A stretch of 64,000 bases of DNA from JAHBNG01 sp039028975 (GCA_039028975.1 JBCCHB010000070.1:1-64000), one strand, 5' to 3'. Shown: positions 15,001 to 22,021, numbered from the stretch's first letter. Numbers and translations: made by a program. The notes: generated from the letters alone by a model not told the origin.

Positions 15001-18000
15001 GTGGTGGCTCGCCTCTACAACGGCGACGGCACGGCATACATCGGACCAGGTGAGACGGCGCAGTACACAACAACAACCAATGCAGACGGTAAGTATCTCT
15101 TTACCGACCTCCTACCTGGTGACTACTTCGTCGAGTTTGACCTGACGACGCTGCCTGCCAACTATCAGGTGACTGAGCAGGATGAGGCGACAGCAACTGA
15201 TGAGACCGACTCTGACGCAGACCCAGTCACAGGCCGTACCGGCACAACGGCATTCTTGCCGAACGGTACCCAGGATATCACCCTCGACATGGGTATTTGG
15301 GCACCGGTGACTGTGGGCGACCGGGTCTGGGTGGACACCGACGGCGACGGTACACAAGATGCGACCGAAACAGAAGGTGTGGAAGGCGTGACCGTGGAGG
15401 TCTTCAATGACGAGGGTATATCTAACGGCACGACGACGACCGACGCAAGCGGCTATTACACCTTCACAAACCTAGTGCCGGATGACTACTACGTGATATT
15501 CGACCTGAATACACTACCAGTCACCTATACAGTCACCTTCCAGGACGTCACCGCCATTGACGATGCGCTCGATAGCGATGCCGACCGCACAACCGGTCAG
15601 ACAGCACCGACAGGCTTCCTCTTCTCCAACGAAGAAGACCTGACGCTGGACATGGGTGTTTACATCCCTGTCCGCGTAGGTGACTATGTCTGGTACGACG
15701 AGGACCGTGACGGCATCCAAGACGACCCAGCAGACGAGCCAGGCGTCGAGTTCGTGACCGTGATGCTGTACGAGCTGGGTAACAGCACGCCAATCAGCAC
15801 CACGACCACCGATGCCACTGGCTTCTACGTCTTCGAGGAACTGCCGCCGAACGATTACTATGTGGTCTTCGATCTGAACACGCTGCCACCGGTCTATGTA
15901 CCGACAACGCCAAATGTCAACGAGCCAATCAGCGACACGGTCGACTCCGACGCCAACCTAAGCACGGGCGCAACGGCACCAACTGGATTCCTAAATAGCG
16001 GCGAGGAAGATCTCACGCTTGACATGGGTATCCTGCTGCCTGCCGATGTACGTGTGGGTGACACCGTCTGGGACGATCTGAATGCTGACGGCGTGCAGGA
16101 TATCGGCGAGCCAGGTGTGGAAGGTGTGCGGGTAGAGCTATTCGAGGTCGGTGGTACTGAACCGATTAGCGATACGCTAACCGACGTCAACGGCACCTAT
16201 CTCTTCGAGGAGCTGCCGCCAGGCGACTACTACGTGCAGTTCGACCTGACGACTCTGCCAGTGGATTACGTGGTGACCACTGTGGATGCCACCAACCCAC
16301 TGACAGACACCATGGACTCGGACGCCGATCCAGTAACGGGCATCACTCCGTCCACCGGACCGCTGACCACTGGTGATCAGGATCTGACGCTGGATATGGG
16401 TATCTACAAACCAGCCAGCCTGGGTGACTTCGTCTGGTTCGATGACGATGCCGATGGTATTCAGGATCCAGGTGAGAATGGCATCGAGAATGTGGCAGTT
16501 GAGATCTTCAACGGTGACGGTACGTCTGTAACGAATGCAAGCGGCAACCCTGTTGGTCCAACAACCACCGACGTGAACGGCTCCTACGCCTTCACCGACC
16601 TGGTACCGGGTGACTACTATGTGGTCTTCACCCCACTGGCGGATCACATCATCAGCCCGCAGGATACGGCTGATGACCCAGACACGGGCGACGACACCGT
16701 AGACTCGGACGCCAACGCTGACCGAGCGAGCGCGGATTACGGTCGTACCGCAACCACCACGCTCATCTCTGGCGAGAACGATCCGACCTGGGACGCTGGC
16801 ATGTACATCCCGCTGGCGCTGGGTAACGTAGTCTGGTTCGATCCGGACAACGATGGACTGTACGAGCCTGCTGACGGTGAAATGGGTATCGCTGACGTGG
16901 TTGTCGAACTCTATGACGCGGACAACAGCCGCATCATGACCACAACAACCGATGCCACTGGCTTCTACCTCTTCGATGAGCTGGCTGCTGGTGACTACTC
17001 CGTAGTGATCGCGCCGAGCAACTTCGAGGCAGGTGGTCCGTTGGTCGAGTATCTGAGCAGCACACCGACTGAAAACGATCCGAATGCTGGTCCTTCTGGT
17101 GGCATCAATAACGATGACAACGGTATCGATAGTGCCAACATGGACAGCAACGGCATCCGCAGCGGTATGATCACCCTGAGCGTTGGCAATGAACCGACTG
17201 ATGATGACCATGCCGGTCATCCTGATTCGGGTGCGATTGTGGCCACTGATGCCAACACCAACCTGACGGTAGACTTCGGCTTCTACGAGCCACTAAGTCT
17301 TGGTAATCAGGTCTGGCTGGACAGCAACGACAATGGTGTTGTTGATGGTACAGAAGCTGGCATCGATGGTGTGGTGGTCAACCTCTACCGTGATGACGAT
17401 CAGGATGGTACGCCAGATGGTGGCGCAATCGACAGCCAAACTACGGCTGATGGAGGCTTCTACCTCTTCGATAACCTGAGTGAAGGCTTCTACGTAGTTG
17501 AGATCGATTCGGACAACTTCCAGCCAGATCGTCCGCTGGACAACTTGGCCTCGAGCAAGATAACGGCCACTGATCCGAACACAGACGCGGACGATAACGA
17601 CGATAATGGTCTCGACGACACCGATCCGGCAACGGATGGCGTCCTCAGCGGTACCATTGAGCTGACCGTCGATGGCGAGCCACCAGCTGAGTCTCCATTA
17701 GGCCCAGATGGTGACGGCATTGCCGACGACGACAACAGCAACATGACTGTGGACTTTGGTTTCTACGAACCGCTAAGCCTGGGTAACATCATCTGGCACG
17801 ATGCTGACAATGATGGCACTATCGATGCTGGCGAAACAGGTGTGGATGGCGTAACTGTCAATCTCTACCTCGACGCTGACCAGAATGGTGTAGCCGACGG
17901 CGCAGCAATCGCCAGCCAAACCACGGCGGATGGTGGCTACTACCTCTTCGATGATCTGCTGCCCAACAGCTATATTGTCGAGGTGGATGCAGCCAACTTC

Positions 18001-21000
18001 CAGGGTGCCAATCCGTTGGTAGGCTATCTGAGTAGCCAGACCACAGAAGCATCACCCAACGACGATGTTGATTCTAACGACAACGGTCTGGATGATTTGG
18101 CGCCCGCAACCAATGGCATCAAGAGCGCTACTGTAACGCTATTGGCCAATGCTGAGCCAATTAGTGAGACAGATCTGGGCACTTTGGGCGACGGTAGTGC
18201 CGCACCAGACAGCAGTAATCTAACGGTCGACTTCGGCTTCTTCCAGCCTGTCTCCGTGGGTGACTTGGTCTGGAACGACAGCGATGCTGATGGTGTGCAG
18301 GAGTTGACTGCTGGTGAGACAGGTGTGCCAAATGTAACGGTCAACCTGTTAAACAGTGCAGATGGTTCACTGGTGACAGATGTCTTCGGTAACCCAGTTG
18401 GTGCAACGACCACCGATTCTGATGGTCTCTACACCTTCGAGAATCTGCCACCAGGGGATTACTATGTAGTCTTTGATCTGGTTACCCTGCCGACAGGCTA
18501 TGTGGTGACAACCCAGGATGCTGCTGGCGTGGCCGATGAAGATGATTCGGATGCCGATGCGACGACGGGACGTAGCAGTGATACAGGATTCTTGCCATCG
18601 GGTAGCAATGATCCGACGCTAGATATGGGTATCTATCTGCCGCTGTCCGTAGGTGATACAGTCTGGTATGACTACGATATCGACGGTATCCAGGACTTTG
18701 ATGACGGCGAGAAGGGTGTGCCAGGAGTCAGTGTAACCATCTACTACAGCGACACTCAGACCCCGGTCATCATTGGCGGTGCGCCGTATCAAACGACGAC
18801 CGACAGTAATGGGAACTACCTGTTCACGGGTCTGGAACCGAATGCCTACTACGTCAGCTTCGACCTAGATACGCTACCAACAGGCTATACGATAACGGTC
18901 CAGAATAGCGGTACGGATGACTTGGTCGATTCCGATGTCTACACGTCAACTGGTACCACCACACCCACCCCGATCCTGACGGGCGGCGATGTGGACCTAT
19001 CGTTGGATATGGGTATCTACAGCCAGGTGGCCGTAGGTGACTATGTCTGGTTCGACGATGACTTTGATGGCAACCAGGATCCAGATGAAGGTGGCGTACC
19101 GGGTATTCAAGTGACGCTCTACAGCACCACAACGAATACACCGGTCAGCGACCCAGCAAATCCAGGTACACCTTGGACGGTCGAGACAGATGCTGATGGG
19201 CATTATCTCTTCGATGCGTTGCCTGTGGATGGATACTACGTCGTCTTTGACCTAGCTACGATACCGGATGGCTATCAGGTAACGAAGCAGAACGTGGTTG
19301 CTGATGTCTCTGACTCGGATGCTGATCCAAATACCGGACAGTCTGGTACAACAGGCCAGCTCGACAATGGTAGTGCGGATCTGACGTTGGATATGGGTAT
19401 CTATAAACTGGTGAGTGTCGGTGACAAAGTCTGGTTTGACAACGATGCAGATGGCCAGCAAGATGCTGGTGAGCCAGGTGTTCCGAACGTAACTGTGACG
19501 CTTTACCAGGCCGACGGTACAGCAACGGGACTGACCGAGACAACTGATGCCAACGGCAACTATCTCTTTGAGAATCTTGAGCCAGGCGACTACTATGTGG
19601 TCTTTGATCCAGCATCGTTACCAGCAAACCATATCATCACCACCCAGGATGCAGCAGGTGTTGACAACCTCTTCGACTCGGACGCGGATCCGACGACGGG
19701 GCAGACATCACCCAGTGGCTTCATTCCGAGTGGTGAGGCGTATCTCGGACTTGATATGGGTATCATCGGCCCGGTCAGTATCGGTAACCGTGTCTGGTAT
19801 GACACCGATCGGGACGGCCTTCAGGATGATGACGAGACGCAAGGCGTGGCCAACGTTACGGTACGCGTCTACACCTTCGACGGTCAGCTTGTAGTCGACT
19901 TGGACGGTAACCCTGTCGGTGAGATACAGACCGATGACCAAGGGAACTATATGTTCGAGAATCTGCCACCTGGTGCCTATATGGTCGAGTTTGATGTGAG
20001 CACCGTTCCTGGTAACTTTGTCATCAGTGAGCAATCAGTCGGTGCAAACTCCGCGGTTGATTCGGATGCAAGCCTATCCACCGGACGTACGGCAGCAACC
20101 TTCTATCTACCAGCAGGTGAGCAGGATCTAAACTTGGATATGGGTGTCCATCAACCAATAGGTGTTCGCATAGGTGACTTCGTCTGGGAAGACCTGAATG
20201 GTGACGGTATCCAGGATCTAGGCGAGCCAGGCGTCGGCGGTGTTACAGTCGAACTCTGGACGCTTGATGCAGATGGTAAGGGTGTCTATACTGGCCAAAG
20301 TGTACCGACCGACCAGAATGGTGGCTATCTCTTCGACGAAATGCCTGCGGGTGAGTACTATGTAGTCTTCGACCTGGAGACCCTGCCTGATGGTTATGCA
20401 CCGACCATAGCGAACAAGCCGTTGTTGGATGACTCTCTAGATTCGGACGCTGATCCGCAGACAGGTCAAACGCCAAGCACTGGCCCACTTACCAATGGTC
20501 AGCAGGATCTAACGCTGGATATGGGTGTATACCGTCTGGCAAGCTTGGGTGATACGGTTTGGCTAGATGGGGATGCTGACGGTATCCAAGAGACTGGCGA
20601 ACCAGGTGTGGAAGGTGTTACAGCCGAGCTCTTCAACGGAGATGGCACATCTACTGGTCTAACGACTACGACTGACGCGGATGGGAAGTACAGCTTTACC
20701 AACCTGGCACCGGGAGACTACTACGTACGCTTTACGTTGCCAGACGGGTTTACTATCACTTCCCAGAACCAAGGTGTTGATGATGCTGTTGATTCAGATG
20801 TGGATGCAGTCACACAGCAGACGCCTGTGACTACGCTTATCAGTGGCGAGAATGATCCGAGCTGGGATATGGGTATCTTCAAGCCAGCCGCCATTGGTAA
20901 TTATGTCTGGTCTGAAGACGACGGGGATGGCATCCAAGAAGCGGGTGAGGAACCACTGGAGAACGTAACCGTTCAGCTCTACAATTCTGAGAATCAGCTG

Positions 21001-21672
21001 ATTGCGACTATGCAGACTGACTCGAATGGTTATTATGGCTTCACGGATCTCGATCCAGGCGACTACTATGTGCAATTTGTCTCACCTGTTGGTTTGGTAC
21101 CAACGCAAAGCAATCAGGGAGATGATGACACGGTTGATTCTGATGTCGAGCCCACTACGGGACGGACATCTGTGACAACCCTAGATAGCGACGAGTTCGA
21201 CTCAACGTGGGACGCAGGCTTTACGCAACCGGCTTCTTTGGGTAACTTTGTCTGGCTTGATGTGAATAAGAATGGTATTAAGGATGAGTTTGAGAGTGGT
21301 GTTGGTGGTGTGACGGTTGTTCTCTATGATAACCAAACCGGTGATATTGTGGATACCACAACGACGGATAACACAGGTTTCTACCAGTTTACGAATCTAG
21401 CACCAGGCGACTACTATCTCGACTTCGAACCTACGGCGAACTTCCAGTTCACCCAGCAGGGTGTAACTGGCAGCCCAACTGATTTCAATTCAGATGCCGA
21501 TCCCGAAACGGGTCTGACAGAGTCCATTACACTTGAAGCAGGAGAAGATTCTCCGGACTGGGGTGCTGGTCTCTTCATTGAACCAACGGCACTGGATGAG
21601 ACAGATGAACCGGATGATGAACCAGATACAGAGCCGCTAGACACATTTGTTCCGTTCTTCACACTGCGCTAG
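1..21672 (+). CDS. Giant SdrD_B/DUF11 repeat surface protein (5' partial)
   Basis: The frame is open from base 1, mid-module, so the N-terminus lies upstream; a GTG at 49 is internal to a module and not a start. The visible part is 7,223 residues ending at TAG 21670-21672. It consists of SdrD_B-like modules, each opening with a (S/N)xGD/NxVWxDxDxDG core whose DxDxDG loop should bind Ca, and DUF11-like modules opening with FDLAL(R/V)K and containing NQG. I count 32 complete B modules, one partial B at the 5' edge, and 16 DUF11. Such modules in other bacteria form rigid extracellular stalks, so a cell-surface or sheath role is inferred. There is no LPXTG or membrane anchor; the protein ends with an acidic Glu/Asp/Pro stretch and a hydrophobic terminus, TFVPFFTLR. 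No enzymatic domain is visible. Confidence 0.93.
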   Translation, partial: GLYTFTDLLPGDYIVQVTPPAGYELSPLDQGGNDQTDSDGSQSGPVVVSPVTTLTVGGETGDGDDATDPNGNNDPTVDFGFYQPVSLGDYIWFDENADGTQDAGETPILGAVVELYDVTGTTIVTDINGSTVASQTTGIDGLYFFDNLRPGDYVVRVTPPTGYLPTTDGGDPDNDDNTDSNGQAVAGQTYVQSLPVTLEAGNEPTDDGDTSNNSNLSIDFGFVVFDLALRKTVASTSNTPLIPGASTVTFNIEIINQGNITATNVSIVDYVQTGFTFNAGDNTGWDGTNVTTPTFAITGDIAPGAIVTQTITLAVDAGTLDQTLENYAEILSADDPQGNSPAADVDSTPETTQANGNADPTVDNEINDDGDIDEDDSDKAMISVERFDLALVKRLSGQSETPINPGTTLVTYTIEVFNQGDTDLTDSIQVVDYPQAGLTFDAALNTAALTGNGNDWLTVGTTPTLVIDNDIAVGGSVTVDIVLRVDAGTQGQTLYNFAEIADDGQPGDADPDSTPDSANDEAVDPLDPTDDVVKDGETAEDGQTNPADDEDDHDVESIEVPTFDLALVKTVNSMSDTPLVPGSSTVTFDITVFNQGDVAARNIDIVDYIVAGDYTYDSAVNPDWTQAATTTPTTTIAGPLLAGDSLTTTITLRVASGTAGTDIENYAEITSAEDANGNTPVDLDSTPDTNDANDGTPKDNFTSEDAKTNPGVDDEDDHDIATLTVGTFDLALVKRVESVSSTPILPTDLVTFTIEVYNQGDITATAPITIVDYVQAGFTFDPANNGTWDGTDVNNPVYTINSDIAPGQSATAQIILTVDTGTAGDTLYNFAEIAGDGPETDPDSTPDSTNDEAGADPLDPADDDVKDDVTLEDGLNVPGEDEDDHDVATIDVSQPVTVGNYVWIDANVDGTQDEGTAAGLAGATVTLFVTTDGGATLVAATDIDGTAVVSQTTGADGLYEFGNLAPGEYVVQVTPPAGYALTIGGSDPDNDDNTDSNGVAVAGQDYVQSLPVLLTVDGEPTDDDDTNADDNNSNQSVDFGFFQPVSLGDYVWFDQDIDGVQGGTEPGLAGVRVELFLADGVTPAEDVNGDPVLAVTTDVSGTYAFTNLVPGDYVVQIVPPAGYASTVGGADPDDDDNTDSNGLPVGDVIQSLPVTLSVGGESGDGDANDNNNDSVDFGLYQPVSVGNFVWYDQDADGTQDVGEPGIEGAVVELFQSDGVSAVTDASGAAVISQTTDASGLYLFEDLLPGDYVVRVAPPAGYGPSPVQVGDPNTDDNTDSNIASGAAGSYQSAAVTLSSGLEPTDDGDTDTNSNLSVDFGFVAFDLALRKTVASTSDTPLIPGVSTVTFNIEVINQGGIDASNIEVLDYVDTAMFGAFDTALNPNGTTTGDAALTYTWFTNASGGLAQLNGTLAAGQAITLPVTLQVAATTTQGDQLANFAEISTADDALGNSPATDIDSQPEAVEGDTNGDPLVDNEVDDEGNTDEDDHDVAYITIDAYDLALIKTLSGQSDTPLVAGSSTVTFEIEIFNQGDVTATAPITIVDYVDPAMFTMVDGNWTAGDANEYVRTIDTDIGPGASAVTTIELQIVAGTAGTTLRNFAEIADDGQTAGTDVDSTPDTISGNDGTVEDGTVKDNVTAEDGKANPGVDDEDDHDYADVIVPIFDLALVKVVNSASDSPLIPGVSTVTFDVIVYNQGSVTATNVVIADYIIGTDYSFDAAANIGWSTSTTAPTYTLPMAIAPGGAVTTSITLNVVATATGTIDNYAEVVSATDQNNNPTVDVDSTPDSTNDELTDGDPIKDNFTEEDALANPGVDDEDDHDIAQLTVGAFDLALVKRIDSMSSTPILPNGTITYTIEVFNQGDIVATAPIEIVDYLDTASLTYVSGGWNTAGANPVYTINSDIDPGQSTTISLVVTVNTATAGTTITNTAEIADDGPGTDIDSTPDTDNTEDPVKPGVTSEDGLGNPGVDDEDDHDLVTVTVAEPVSLGDYVWFDEDVDGFQDVTENGLAGALVELFVTTDGGATLTAANDIDGNPVTAVTAAGGGVTDVDGAYLFENLAPGEYVVRVTPPVGYVRTIGGDDPDDNDNTDSNGLAVSGETYYQSLPVVLGVDQEPTDDNDNTADDNNGNMSVDFGFFQPVSLGDYVWLDQDADGVQDGTEPGLAGAVVELFEADGVTPVVDAMGQTVLAQTTAADGLYQFDDLLPGDYVVQVVPPAGYEVTTGGADPDDNVNDDSNGVQSGAVVKSQPVTLSVGGETGDGDADDNNNDSVDFGFYQPVSLGDYVWFDEDADGLQDGGEAPITGATVELFSTPDNGGTLVAAVDDDGVAVPSQVTGPDGLYYFDNLTPGDYVVRVTPPTGYVPTTFGGDPDDNNNDDSNGQAVAGQTYVETQPVTLSSGQEPDGGIFIDGDTDPNSNLSVDFGFLAFDLALRKTVLSVSDTPLIPDVSTVTFNIEVINQGNIDASSIRLADTWDTSMFKAFNAALNPNGITSGGEFLNYIWAATADGADVTIAGTLPAGDSLIVPITLEVAAGTLDTTLENYAEIATASDGLGNTPALDVDSTVEDTEANGNADPLVDNEINDGGDTDEDDHDVAMISVDRFDLALVKRLSQQSETPLVPGMSTITFTIEIFNQGDITLTDSITVVDYVQTGFTFSAADNTAALTGNENDWTGSTTAPTLVIDADIPPGGSTSVDIVLSLDALTDGMTLYNFAEIADDGQPLDAAGNPVADEDSTPDSTNDEADPDPLDPTDDNVKDGETAEDGRNNPGDDEDDHDIASVEVPVFDLALVKTVASQTDIPLVPGQSTVTFDITVYNQGDIAARDIEIVDYIVDGDYVYDPALNVDWTQAVTAAPTTTLEGPLLAGSAITTSITLRVAIGTAGEVIENYAEVASATDNNGNVQNDIDSTPDSTNDELTDGDPIKDNFTSEDAKTNPGVDDEDDHDIAVMTVGAFDLALVKRFSSASEVSIDGVTLLPTSLVTFTIEVFNQGDITATAPITVVDYVQAGLTFTATNNVNWVGADGATAPTIQLTNDIPPGASATVDIVLGIDAGTVGQTLYNFAEIAEDGPETDPDSTPDATNDEAGADPLNPADDNVEDDETLGDPIANPGEDEDDHDVATVQIAEAVAVGNYIWIDADVNGTQDGGEDPIADGTVVGLYVTTNGGATLTQAVDIDGNLVPSTTTTAGIYSFTDLPPGEYVVRVVPPAGYALTTGGSDPDDNSDTDSNGRQVTGQTYVETLPVTLLPGEEPTGDAIDQAGTDENGNGTVDIGFFQPVAIGNFIWFDADGDGQQGPIADEPALENARVELFLGDGVTPAVDAFGNTVPAQTTGISGTYIFTDLLPGEYVVQVTPPAGYAPTVGGADVDADDSNTDSNGVVVPTQNYVQSLPVTLTSGGEPTNDGDTDNNTNLSVDFGFVQPLSVGNYVWYDVNGDGVQDADESGIPGAIVELFVISGTQQITVTDVTDSQVVSQTTDAGGFYLFEDLLPGDYVVRVTPPAGYAPTNNQVADPDNDDNTDTNIDNSRSATTDGYYESGVFTLASTTEPVDDGDTDNNSNLSIDFGFIGFDLALRKTVNSTSNTPLIPGASTVTFDIAVINQGQITATGVQIVDFVQSGFTFNGANNVTWDGTDATAPVFNIAGNIAPGETVTTTITLDVDLGTLDQTLENYAEVLTASTTLPGIPAIDVDSQPEADENDMNGDPLADNVINDDGDADEDDHDIALISVERFDLALVKRFTSQSDTPIVPGTSTVTFTIEIFNQGDVTMTDAITVVDYINLVQFTLADGDWDGTNPAAPTIVVNDDIAPGSSTSVDITLLVNAGTDGQTLLNYAEIAGDSQPGNADPDSNPDTIDNNDGIVKDNETAEDGEANPSIDDEDDHDVAELEVPVFDLALVKTISSLSDTPLIPGVSTVTFDVTVFNQGDITAQDITIVDYVIAGDYVYTTTGQTDAWSASTSAPTITIPGPIAPGASVTRTITLQVDAGASGQQLDNFAEIVSATDVNGATHVDIDSTPDAIDNNDGDPKDNFTGEDGKTNPGVDDEDDHDVAMVTAGVFDLALNKRVESTSDINLVPGSIVTYTIEIYNQGDITATASITDPILIVDYLDTSVFTLVSTEWDNTGASPTLAITNDILAGQSTTVELAVSINNNTAGQTLSNYAEILDDGIGIDHDSQPEGDENDSGTTGAGDLLIDDEIFDDGTADEDDHDIAQVTVVETVSVGNYVWIDSDADGSQNEVSTGLDNVTVKLLVTTDGGGTFEDATDINGALVPTQTTTGGGYYHFDNLAPGEYAVRVTIPDGYAPTAGTTVVSGADPDDNSDIDSNGIQVLGQNYVQSLPVILTAGGEPQSEANGNGGGDPTPDANSNLTVDFGFVELLSIGNVVWYDTNDDGMYDSGGETGIEGVELQLLNGDGTPYMENGAVVTTTTNAAGIYSFTNLISGTYRVQVVTSNFGNGAVLDNHQSSSDPATGATPDNDVDNDDNGPGRVGGSLTSGLITLTYDGEPITDGDTSTSTNYSVDFGFFEPLSLGNQVWIDLDNSGTIDASEDGADGVTVNLYRDGADGSTPNGTIEVGEFVTTTTTDDGGYYLFDNLITGEYVVEIPAANFAANAVLDGYYSSDDRTIPAVIGGDVDVVLVDDDDNGIDDADPATNGIRSNLISLAPQTEPQGETNLGPDGDGSASEASSELTADFGFVQPVTVGDRVWYDYNADGVQDNDTAVEPGVGNVQVNIFNADDDTLVTVDLLGNPVSTATTNASGIYSFTNLPPGDYYVTFVTTTLPAGYVISDPGLGGDDAEDSDADTTSGQTPSTGFLASGEEDLTLDMGIHALVSVGDRVWYDFNNNGIQDADGVEDITGVEGVEAQLYNAATNLPVLDAGGQPLTDVTDGNGNYLFENLEPGSYYVVFVTSTLPAGYEITIKDVDDATDAGDAVDSDADPISGQTDATPFLTGDPADANNSDLTLDMGVFGLVAVGDTVWYDNDRDGIYEPEGPDGVAGSGDDELGVEGVVARLYNGDGTAYIGPGETAQYTTTTNADGKYLFTDLLPGDYFVEFDLTTLPANYQVTEQDEATATDETDSDADPVTGRTGTTAFLPNGTQDITLDMGIWAPVTVGDRVWVDTDGDGTQDATETEGVEGVTVEVFNDEGISNGTTTTDASGYYTFTNLVPDDYYVIFDLNTLPVTYTVTFQDVTAIDDALDSDADRTTGQTAPTGFLFSNEEDLTLDMGVYIPVRVGDYVWYDEDRDGIQDDPADEPGVEFVTVMLYELGNSTPISTTTTDATGFYVFEELPPNDYYVVFDLNTLPPVYVPTTPNVNEPISDTVDSDANLSTGATAPTGFLNSGEEDLTLDMGILLPADVRVGDTVWDDLNADGVQDIGEPGVEGVRVELFEVGGTEPISDTLTDVNGTYLFEELPPGDYYVQFDLTTLPVDYVVTTVDATNPLTDTMDSDADPVTGITPSTGPLTTGDQDLTLDMGIYKPASLGDFVWFDDDADGIQDPGENGIENVAVEIFNGDGTSVTNASGNPVGPTTTDVNGSYAFTDLVPGDYYVVFTPLADHIISPQDTADDPDTGDDTVDSDANADRASADYGRTATTTLISGENDPTWDAGMYIPLALGNVVWFDPDNDGLYEPADGEMGIADVVVELYDADNSRIMTTTTDATGFYLFDELAAGDYSVVIAPSNFEAGGPLVEYLSSTPTENDPNAGPSGGINNDDNGIDSANMDSNGIRSGMITLSVGNEPTDDDHAGHPDSGAIVATDANTNLTVDFGFYEPLSLGNQVWLDSNDNGVVDGTEAGIDGVVVNLYRDDDQDGTPDGGAIDSQTTADGGFYLFDNLSEGFYVVEIDSDNFQPDRPLDNLASSKITATDPNTDADDNDDNGLDDTDPATDGVLSGTIELTVDGEPPAESPLGPDGDGIADDDNSNMTVDFGFYEPLSLGNIIWHDADNDGTIDAGETGVDGVTVNLYLDADQNGVADGAAIASQTTADGGYYLFDDLLPNSYIVEVDAANFQGANPLVGYLSSQTTEASPNDDVDSNDNGLDDLAPATNGIKSATVTLLANAEPISETDLGTLGDGSAAPDSSNLTVDFGFFQPVSVGDLVWNDSDADGVQELTAGETGVPNVTVNLLNSADGSLVTDVFGNPVGATTTDSDGLYTFENLPPGDYYVVFDLVTLPTGYVVTTQDAAGVADEDDSDADATTGRSSDTGFLPSGSNDPTLDMGIYLPLSVGDTVWYDYDIDGIQDFDDGEKGVPGVSVTIYYSDTQTPVIIGGAPYQTTTDSNGNYLFTGLEPNAYYVSFDLDTLPTGYTITVQNSGTDDLVDSDVYTSTGTTTPTPILTGGDVDLSLDMGIYSQVAVGDYVWFDDDFDGNQDPDEGGVPGIQVTLYSTTTNTPVSDPANPGTPWTVETDADGHYLFDALPVDGYYVVFDLATIPDGYQVTKQNVVADVSDSDADPNTGQSGTTGQLDNGSADLTLDMGIYKLVSVGDKVWFDNDADGQQDAGEPGVPNVTVTLYQADGTATGLTETTDANGNYLFENLEPGDYYVVFDPASLPANHIITTQDAAGVDNLFDSDADPTTGQTSPSGFIPSGEAYLGLDMGIIGPVSIGNRVWYDTDRDGLQDDDETQGVANVTVRVYTFDGQLVVDLDGNPVGEIQTDDQGNYMFENLPPGAYMVEFDVSTVPGNFVISEQSVGANSAVDSDASLSTGRTAATFYLPAGEQDLNLDMGVHQPIGVRIGDFVWEDLNGDGIQDLGEPGVGGVTVELWTLDADGKGVYTGQSVPTDQNGGYLFDEMPAGEYYVVFDLETLPDGYAPTIANKPLLDDSLDSDADPQTGQTPSTGPLTNGQQDLTLDMGVYRLASLGDTVWLDGDADGIQETGEPGVEGVTAELFNGDGTSTGLTTTTDADGKYSFTNLAPGDYYVRFTLPDGFTITSQNQGVDDAVDSDVDAVTQQTPVTTLISGENDPSWDMGIFKPAAIGNYVWSEDDGDGIQEAGEEPLENVTVQLYNSENQLIATMQTDSNGYYGFTDLDPGDYYVQFVSPVGLVPTQSNQGDDDTVDSDVEPTTGRTSVTTLDSDEFDSTWDAGFTQPASLGNFVWLDVNKNGIKDEFESGVGGVTVVLYDNQTGDIVDTTTTDNTGFYQFTNLAPGDYYLDFEPTANFQFTQQGVTGSPTDFNSDADPETGLTESITLEAGEDSPDWGAGLFIEPTALDETDEPDDEPDTEPLDTFVPFFTLR
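673..12633 (+). repeat. Four DUF11 quartets with intervening B triplets (3.3-kb supra-repeat)
   Basis: DUF11-like modules occur only here, in four groups of four. The first module of each quartet (FDLALRKT) begins at 673, 3967, 7276 and 10693, giving spacings of 3294, 3309 and 3417 bases. Between successive quartets lie exactly three SdrD_B modules (from about 2680 for the first triplet). Module order is the same in each quartet: first LRKT, second a K(R/T)(L/F)(S/T)xQS type, third K(T/V) with S(D/T) and a GDY/TDY loop, fourth KR. This indicates duplication of a whole seven-module block rather than of single modules. Confidence 0.85.
12634..21590 (+). repeat. Uninterrupted array of 22 SdrD_B-like modules
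   Basis: After the fourth DUF11 quartet only B modules follow, 22 by count of the VWxD core. Two endings are mixed: modules closing with VDFGF, which carry a DxNDDNG/EP loop, and shorter modules closing with LDMGI, which carry SDADxxTGxT. The LDMGI type does not occur before this point. The last two modules vary most in the Ca loop (SEDDGDG, DVNKNG) and precede the acidic C-terminal tail. Confidence 0.85.
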
Positions 21673-21699
21673 GAGGGCCCAGCAGATAACAACCAACTG

Positions 21700-21724
21700 A
21701 CCAGGGGTTTGCCAAATCCCTGGT
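21700..21724 (+). other. Hairpin after the giant gene
   Basis: ACCAGGG and CCCTGGT arms extend to an 11-bp stem (one G-U) around a 3-base loop, 28 bases after the stop codon. No T-run follows, so it may be a 3' processing or stability hairpin rather than a terminator. Confidence 0.5.
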
Positions 21725-21834
21725 TAGTACCCCGAGCTTTGGCACAGATGAGAACAGGGTATTCGACTGAAACGATGCCGCATTAGTCTCACCTAGTGCT
21801 AAGGATTTCTAGGGTAGTTTCGAGTATTCAGTAA

Positions 21835-21878
21835 AGAGAGTGGAAGCTTGACACTTCAAGCTTCCACTCTCTTTTTTT
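21835..21878 (+). terminator. Strong rho-independent terminator
   Basis: A perfect 16-bp inverted repeat (21835-21850 with 21857-21872), a 6-base loop and an immediate run of T. It lies 163 bases after the stop of the giant gene and should end its transcript. Confidence 0.92.
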
Positions 21879-22021
21879 CGGCTCTTTGGGATTTCATGTG
21901 GTTGACAACTTTACTGAACAAGGATTTTAAAGAGTACGAAGATTTCTCTCTTCTACTCTTAGAAATCTGGCTAATCCCTGTTCATTTTTTCTGTCAACCT
22001 CGTGAGAGCCGGTTGAATCTT

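Noticed and set aside
673..21590. Regularly spaced similar DNA taken as CRISPR or satellite
   Set aside because: Repeats are in frame, codon-structured, 330-500 bases long and translate to recognised beta modules.
21600..21672. LPXTG or T9SS-type anchor on the giant protein
   Set aside because: No LPXTG, no hydrophobic helix with basic tail and no T9SS C-terminal domain is present.
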